This document shows, in pieces, positions 57,956 through 64,000 of a stretch of 64,000 bases of DNA. The notes under the pieces are model-generated. The model ran no database searches and was not told where the DNA came from. It saw only the letters and a program-made list of their open reading frames with translations. Position numbers and translations under genes: made by a program. Origin of the DNA: Collybiopsis luxurians FD-317 M1. Lineage: Eukaryota; Basidiomycota; Agaricomycetes; Agaricales; Omphalotaceae. The stretch lies in NCBI GenBank assembly GCA_000827265.1, contig KN834758.1, forward strand, positions 1-64,000, read 5' to 3'. The stretch's first letter is position 1. Each line of letters opens with the position of its first letter.

Positions 57956-60900
57956 ATGGCAGAGTCGGAATATCTGGCCGTTCTCAAGGCTTCTTACGAC
58001 TATGATCCACAGTCTGACGATGAAATTGCTATCAAGGAAAACCAATTACTCTTTCTCCAAGAACGAACTGACGAAGAGTCAGTAATATCCCTTGTCTCTC
58101 CTTGTTCACTCCTTATATCTTCCCATACAGCTGGTGGAAGGTCAAGATAAAGGGCGAATCTCAGGAAGAAGATACTCCCGCTGGTCTGGTGCCCGCTGCA
58201 TATGTCGAACAGGTATGTCGCAATGCTCTCTTGCTACAACCTTTCTATTGATGTCCACTTTCAGGCCGAACACTCATCTGTGGTCAAGGCGCTCTACGAC
58301 TATAAAGCCAGCGCGCCGGGCGAACTCACTATTGCTGAGGACGAAGTTCTACTCGCTTTTGAGCCTGAAGACGAATGGCTGCTTGTCCAGAGCACTAAAG
58401 AGGGCGGCATGGCTGGTTACGTTCCGGCCAATTACCTCGAACCTCACACTGAGGGAGAACATGAAGAGGAAGAGAAACCGGCGCAGCAAATTGTAGTTCC
58501 GCCTTCAGTACGTATTATTGTATCTCTCAAAAAAATTGGCGTTATACTGATTTACATTGCAGCCAACTCCATCTCCCCCTCCTTCAGCTCCCTACGTAGA
58601 TCCAGCGGACAGGGTCGCTTCAACCAAACTCAACCCAGATGACATCAAGACATGGTCTGTCTCTGAAGTCGACAAGAAAGGCAAGAAGATGAAGGGTACT
58701 TTGGGTATCGGCAGTGGGGCAGTGTTCTTTGCCAGCGAGACCAGCAAGGTGCATATTACTGTTACTTTCGCATGATCAACTACTTACCTTCAAGTAGGCA
58801 GCAGTGCAAAAATGGCCTACAAGTTCTATCAGCAATATCAGCGTCGAAAAATCCAAGCATGTCCATTTTGATGTCGAAGGAGGTGTTAGCTTGCACTTCA
58901 ACGTTGGATCCAAGGAAAACTGTGAAGCGATTGTAGCCAAACTTGAATCTTCCAAAGCCTTAGCTCTTCAAGCAACAGAAGGCGGCGCGGCTCCTCCTAC
59001 CAGAGGACTGCCACCTTCCCTCGGTACTCTTCCTGCAAAGGCAGTCAAATCTTCTGTGCGTTTTGCCCCCGAGTCACCAGCCATCATACCAGCTTCACCT
59101 GAACCAGAAGACGAAGAGGACGAAGAACAGCACGGAGAAATGGCTCTCGCCCTCTATCCGTTCGCCGCTGATGGAGACGACGAGCTCTCTGTCGCCGAGG
59201 GTGAACAGCTTTTGGTAATAGAAAAAGATGGCGACGAGTGGTGGAAATGTCGTAATGCAGATGGTGCAGAGGGTGTTGTTCCTGCTTCCTACATTGAGCT
59301 CTCGTCAACCCCTTCTGCCCATGCTCAAGGAAGCACCTCTGCTGCCTCAGACGACGAAGAGGAAGGAGAAGAGGAAGAAGACCCAGTGGATTTGGCTGCG
59401 AAAGAAGCTGAGGCCCAAGCCCAAGCTAGAGCGGAAGCAGAAGCAGCTGCTGCTGCCGCCGAACGTGCGCGCAAAGAAGAGGAGGAACAGAAAGAGAAGG
59501 AGAGAAAGAAAAAGGAAGCCCAGGCTCGTGCGAAAGCTGCAGAAGCCGAACGGGTGCGGAGGACTCAGGCTGCAGCTGTGACTCACCCTTCACCCCCACC
59601 AGCTACTACGAGGTAAGTGATGTGAATAGTGAAGGTGAAGTTGGATTTTACGCGGATTTTAGCCGGTCCCCGTCAGGAAAAGATCGACCGACTGCAGGTA
59701 AACCTAATGACAATGGCTGTATGTATTTCTTTTTTGCGTCCTTGTTTATTTCTTACGGATATTTCTAGTCCCACCCGCCGACCGTGTTCGAATATGGCAT
59801 GACCGAACCGGTCAATTTCGGGTTGAAGCCGCTCTTCTTAGCTTCAAAGACGGAAAGCTAAGGCTTCATAAGATCAATGGTGTCATTGTGGAAGTACCGT
59901 CGGAGAAAATGTCTATCGAGGATATGCGCTACGTGGAGAAACTTCTGAGCCGCAAGTCACGACCTCCACCGAACGGCAACGTCTCTGAAGATGATATCCC
60001 CCTTGCTTTGCAACGACCAGGATCCTCTGGCGGTAAATCAGCACGAGCTCCGCCGCCCAAGAAAAGCCCTTCCATCGATTGGTTTGACTTTTTCCTTACT
60101 GCGGGATGCGATATGGACGATTGCACTCGATACGCCGCTGCCTTTGAGAGGGATAAAATGGACGCTACAATTCTACCTGATATAACTGAGTCAGTATTGC
60201 GTTCCTTGGGTCTTAGGGAGGGCGATATCATACGTGTCATGAAAGCCATTGAGAAACGTAAACCCAAACCTGCCAACGATCAAATTGCGCGGGACGAGGA
60301 GCTTGCGAGGCAACTGCAGGCGCAGGAGAACGGGGACTCTGCAAAGGGTCCGCCAAACTTATTCGCAAACGGACCCAACGGTGCACTCAAGACTGGAGCA
60401 AGGAGAGGAAGACCTCAGCCGAGTAAAAGTTTACCTACCGCAGTTGATCTTAACACTATCGGTGAAGTTTCGGACAAGATCCAACGCACGGAATCACCCT
60501 CACTACTTAGTCCAGCTTCTGCCGGGACACCCGTACAACCTCCTCCTCGCTCGAGTTCTGCTGCCCCAGCCGCTAGTGGGTTTGATGACGATGCATGGAC
60601 AAATCGTCCAAGTTCCACAAAACCTATTGCACCTTCACCTCCTGCCCCTTCAGCCACCGCCCCTCGTGCTCCGTCGGCTCCGCCTGCGCCCCCACCTGCA
60701 CCTGCTCCAGCTTCAGCTCAAGCACAGATGCCTCCTGTCCCAACTCCGCCCAATCCTCCTTCTTCTGCCCCTGCAATGGGACCACCCAGCTTAGCAAAGA
60801 CAACTGAAGAAGATGTGTTCCAACAGCTTGCCCGTCTCAGCGAGTTACGGAAGAACACTGCGCCGTCTACCATGGCCGCTCCTCAGATGGGCACTCCTTC

Positions 60901-61708
60901 TTCGATGCCTCAAGTCTCCACATCTCCTGTACCCCCCGCTGGATTTCAAAGTGGCATGGGTATGGGCCAGTCGCCAATTCCAATGGGCCAGCATCTCCAA
61001 AACCAACAGACGGGTGTATATGGAAATGGTCCGCGTGGCCCATACGCTCCTGTGCCTGCAAATCAAGGTCTTCTGCAACCTTTGATCCCCACGCAGACTG
61101 GCTTTGGTGGTTTCGTTCCTACTAGGTCTACTGGAAATAGCCTTTCACAGCCCTCATTTTTACAATCACAACCAACTGGGTTCCCGGGAGCTCAATCTCT
61201 AATGTCCCAACCGACCGGTTTCCCGGGTTCTCAGCCGCTAATGACTCAGGCGACAGGAATGCCATTTGGTAGCATGAATGGTGGCATGAACGGCATGAAC
61301 GCTGTGAATCCTTTCGGAGCCGGAAGTGTTATGACAAGTAAGCGATTCGCAAGTTGATTGGTGAGACTTTTACTTACTGGTATCCACTAGATCCAACAGG
61401 TTTCAGTGCTGGAATGGGGCAAAACTTCAATCCTGGCATGTCCTCGCCTCCGCCAGTGCCACCGTTACCTTCGTCCGTTCAAAATAACATTAGCACAAAT
61501 CCAGCAAACATCTTTGCACAAATGAAGTCTGGGACTTTTGCCAAAGACAGTGAAAGCTCATTACCGCAGAGTGAGAGTGCGTCATTGCTTTGTTAGTCTA
61601 GAGGAGGAAACTGATTACCGTCTCTGCGTAGATAAATATGATGCTCTGAGATCTCAACCTACAGGCTGGGGAGGGTTCGGGGGGTCATCTTATGTCGGAT
61701 ATCACTGA
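57956..61708 (+). CDS. SLA1: Sla1-type endocytic adaptor
   Basis: A coat and actin adaptor of cortical endocytosis. Two SH3 domains come first (ASYDYDPQSDDEIAIKEN at about 57985; KALYDYKASAPGELTIAED at about 58285). A third is near 59150 (ALALYPFAADGDDELSVAEG). An Ala/Glu/Arg coiled stretch (59400-59570) leads to SHD1 (DRVRIWHDRTGQFRVEA, about 59778-59830), which binds NPFxD cargo signals, and SHD2, a SAM-like domain (FDFFLTAGCDMDDCTRY, about 60084-60135). The Pro/Gln-rich tail has LxxQxTG motifs, targets of Ark/Prk kinases in yeast. The stop is at 61706-61708. About eight introns. Confidence 0.94.
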
Positions 61709-61888
61709 TATATTTACCGATCACTATCCAACTTTGTATTTATTATCCAGACTACCGATGGAATTTGTGGAGGCAACGGGTACTCGACGTAGGTGCTCTA
61801 TTTTAGACTGACGCGTCCATCGATGCATGAAGATCAAATATGTACAGTCATAAATATTGTACTTACAAAAATTAAGAATGCTTGTCTA

Positions 61889-64000
61889 TTATACGATACC
61901 CTGTGTCCGTCCAACCCGAATGAAATATGTTCTGAGACACTGCCGCAACGATGTCGGCAGCTCTCTTGCAAGTAGATCCGAGGCCAAAGGATATATTACT
62001 GAAAGGTACCTTGTAAACTGGGAAAAAAAAAACAATCAAAATCAATGGGTTTTGAATACAGCCCCGAATTTTAAGTCACTCACGGCTCTATCATCAAAGC
62101 GACAGAATCCATCAAATATTTCTTCGACGACAGGGGTCCACGCAATGATGTTTTTGGCTTGACTGTCTGCCCTAAGTTTATTATAATCTTCGATGACAGT
62201 TAAGCTGAGCCTGTCAACATACAAAATCAGCAAGTTATATACGCAAATGAGTAGGTTACGTACGGAAGGAAACGATCGGCAATTTGGGAGCGAGCGGTTT
62301 GATGAGCTGGCCGAGGGTCGAAGTACATGCGTAACAGAACATGTACCAGTGTCGAAGCACTGCTTGACTCCTGCTTCAAGAGATTCGGAAGATGTTTCAT
62401 GAAGCCTGTGAGAGAAAAATCCATCAGATGCAACAACGAACTTCAAGGGATTGAATATGACTAACCGACTTTCCAAAGACCTGTTCGTAAATCTTTGTCT
62501 TCATTAAAACTTCGAGCGAATTGATAGCTATGATCGAGGACGCCCATAAGCTTGAGTAGTTGCTCTGGAGGTATTGTGTTGTAAACATTTTCATTCCGGA
62601 GAAGATCATTTGTAGTTTCTATTAGCAACAGCTGAAGAACACATTTGACAATGATCTGTTTGAAGATACGGCGACGCTCTGTCAATGAAGGAATGGAAGT
62701 TGTCCGTGCTTGCTCCGATAACGGGGCAGGAAGAATTGTTTGACCATTGGTTTCTGGGAAGATAGAGGTCAGGAGAAGTAACACAATATCAATTTGCTGG
62801 AAATTTACCATCAGCAAGCTCCAGGGTACTCTCGTCAATCTCAACTCGCAGAGTCTCGTCAAACAATTGATGTGGAGTAGTGGTTTTAAACAGTTTGACG
62901 AATGTTGTTGCGACACGCTCCCATCGAGCAGGGCTGAGTTTCGAAACATTATTCTCCAGTAGTTGCTGCAGACATGATGTCCCAATTCGAGCCAAAGTGT
63001 CGTTTTCTAGACCAAATTAGTTTATAGAATCATCGATAAAGTTTTTCAGGACAAACGGACTGACCTTGACATATACAGACACATAGAAGATCCAGCAAGC
63101 CATCAAGAAAACGTTCCAGGATGGTAAAGTGGTAGGTATAAAGGTCAATGAGATCACGTAGAGCCTGTATCATGGTAGTGGATAACCAAACACTCATGTC
63201 CTCCTGCGTACTAAATCTTGAGAGATCTTGACTGGATTTCAAGACCGCAAAGATAGGGAAGAGGGTTTTCTTGCATACTGTGTCCCAAAACTCCAATGGG
63301 TATGTGTCGCCGTAAGTCTTAAGGGTTGTGAATAAGGAATCAAGAGCCCTATGAAGGGAGTAAGTAAAGGATACTAGAACGCACATAAGGATCTTACAAT
63401 CGTCGCACTTCCAAATCCTCTCCATTCATGATAATGTCGTAAAAGGCAAATAGTACCGGGTACCAGTATTTGACCATACCGTCATCCATTGACGAATTAG
63501 TATCTGAAGAAGGCTCTATGGTCCAGCCACAATCTGCGCACTCTAACATGACGGGTATGACCCCTCGAAGCATTCCTATAGCCAGTAGACTTATCTTCTG
63601 ATACTTGCTAACTTTGCAGAAGTCGGTAATGCACACTATCAGATCACTAAAAGCTCCGTTACGAACAATATCAGGGAAGTGATCTCGGTTCAGTTTTGTG
63701 ACGATCTCGAAAGCAGAATTGGCGATTCGTTCTGGGCTAGATCAGTATCGAGTACTTACGCCGAGACAAGTACTACTTACCAGTAAGGACTTTCGAGGCG
63801 GCCTGAAACACACCGAACATTGTACGCCATCCAGATCGCATATTTTGGACCCTGGCTTGTATCATTTGTTGCAAACATTGCAACACCTCGGAAGAAAGTC
63901 AGATTACAAACTTGGAATAAATATGAGGATGGTCCATACCATATCGCGGATCTCAGGGTTCGCATTATGAATCATCGTGTGCTCGAATGGCTTGAGGAAA
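61889..64000 (-). CDS. SEC7: Sec7/BIG-type Arf-GEF, C-terminal part (partial)
   Basis: Only the C-terminal HDS region is in the window; the catalytic Sec7 domain lies beyond the right edge. Conserved runs include YWYPVLFAFYDIIMNGEDLE (about 63408-63470), TYPLEFWDTVCKKTLFPIF (about 63255-63310), STTMIQALRDLIDLYTYHF and QENDTLARIG spliced near 63065/63003. The last exon restores the usual ending YPLASDLLARE...YFIRVGRTQGIV with the stop at 61889-61891. The full protein activates Arf1 at the trans-Golgi. Introns of 50-60 bases separate many exons. Confidence 0.9.

Noticed and set aside
59347..59586. Leu/Phe-rich minus-strand frame opposite Sla1
   Set aside because: It is the antisense of the Ala/Glu/Arg/Lys-rich coiled region, not a membrane protein.

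Overview
The window looks like nuclear DNA of a mushroom-forming basidiomycete (Agaricomycetes, probably Agaricales). Genes are dense and split by many introns of about 50 bases. The protein set is fungal: Sla1, an HDEL-tailed endoplasmin, Rtp1, Mix23. Several families are typical of mushrooms: a DUF6534 membrane protein, CYP/BVMO/berberine-bridge oxidases beside a sesquiterpene synthase, and an HNH_2-type protein. Names rest on motifs read by eye; no database search was possible.

Region 1 (1-10075) is a transposon graveyard, AT-rich and nearly free of CG dinucleotides. It holds a 632-bp hAT-type element with a perfect 8-bp target duplication, an element with roughly 400-bp inverted arms, a 3.4-kb element with an 8-bp target duplication, and a smaller element nested in that. 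The last two large insertions split one HNH-type gene (3719-10341), which also carries a C-to-T style nonsense change. Two exon scraps (386-432 and 623-1060) are CpG-decayed copies of two neighbouring genes still intact 28-32 kb downstream in this window.

Region 2 (10.9-22.8 kb) reads as a terpenoid biosynthetic cluster: class I sesquiterpene synthase, P450, Baeyer-Villiger-type monooxygenase, berberine-bridge-type FAD oxidase and a second P450. The FAD oxidase has a signal peptide and ends in HDEL, predicting ER residence. A near-perfect 24-bp hairpin lies between it and the second P450. A DUF6534 membrane protein follows (24.0-25.6 kb), then a second CpG-poor relic (26.1-27.2 kb) whose left end matches the 3.4-kb element.

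Region 3 (27.4-64 kb) is housekeeping: ER Hsp90 (endoplasmin) behind two identical UPRE-like boxes and a TATA box; a conserved disordered protein of unknown function; a kelch/multi-membrane protein; a probable ribonucleotide-reductase inhibitor; a C2H2 factor; Mix23; a GILT-type thiol reductase; a UBA/IBR-like/UBC protein related to BIRC6/UBE2O; a peroxisomal-type carrier; TRAPPC2L; Rtp1/TANGO6; an APC permease; eRF3/Sup35; Sla1; and the C-terminal part of the Arf-GEF Sec7, which runs off the right edge.
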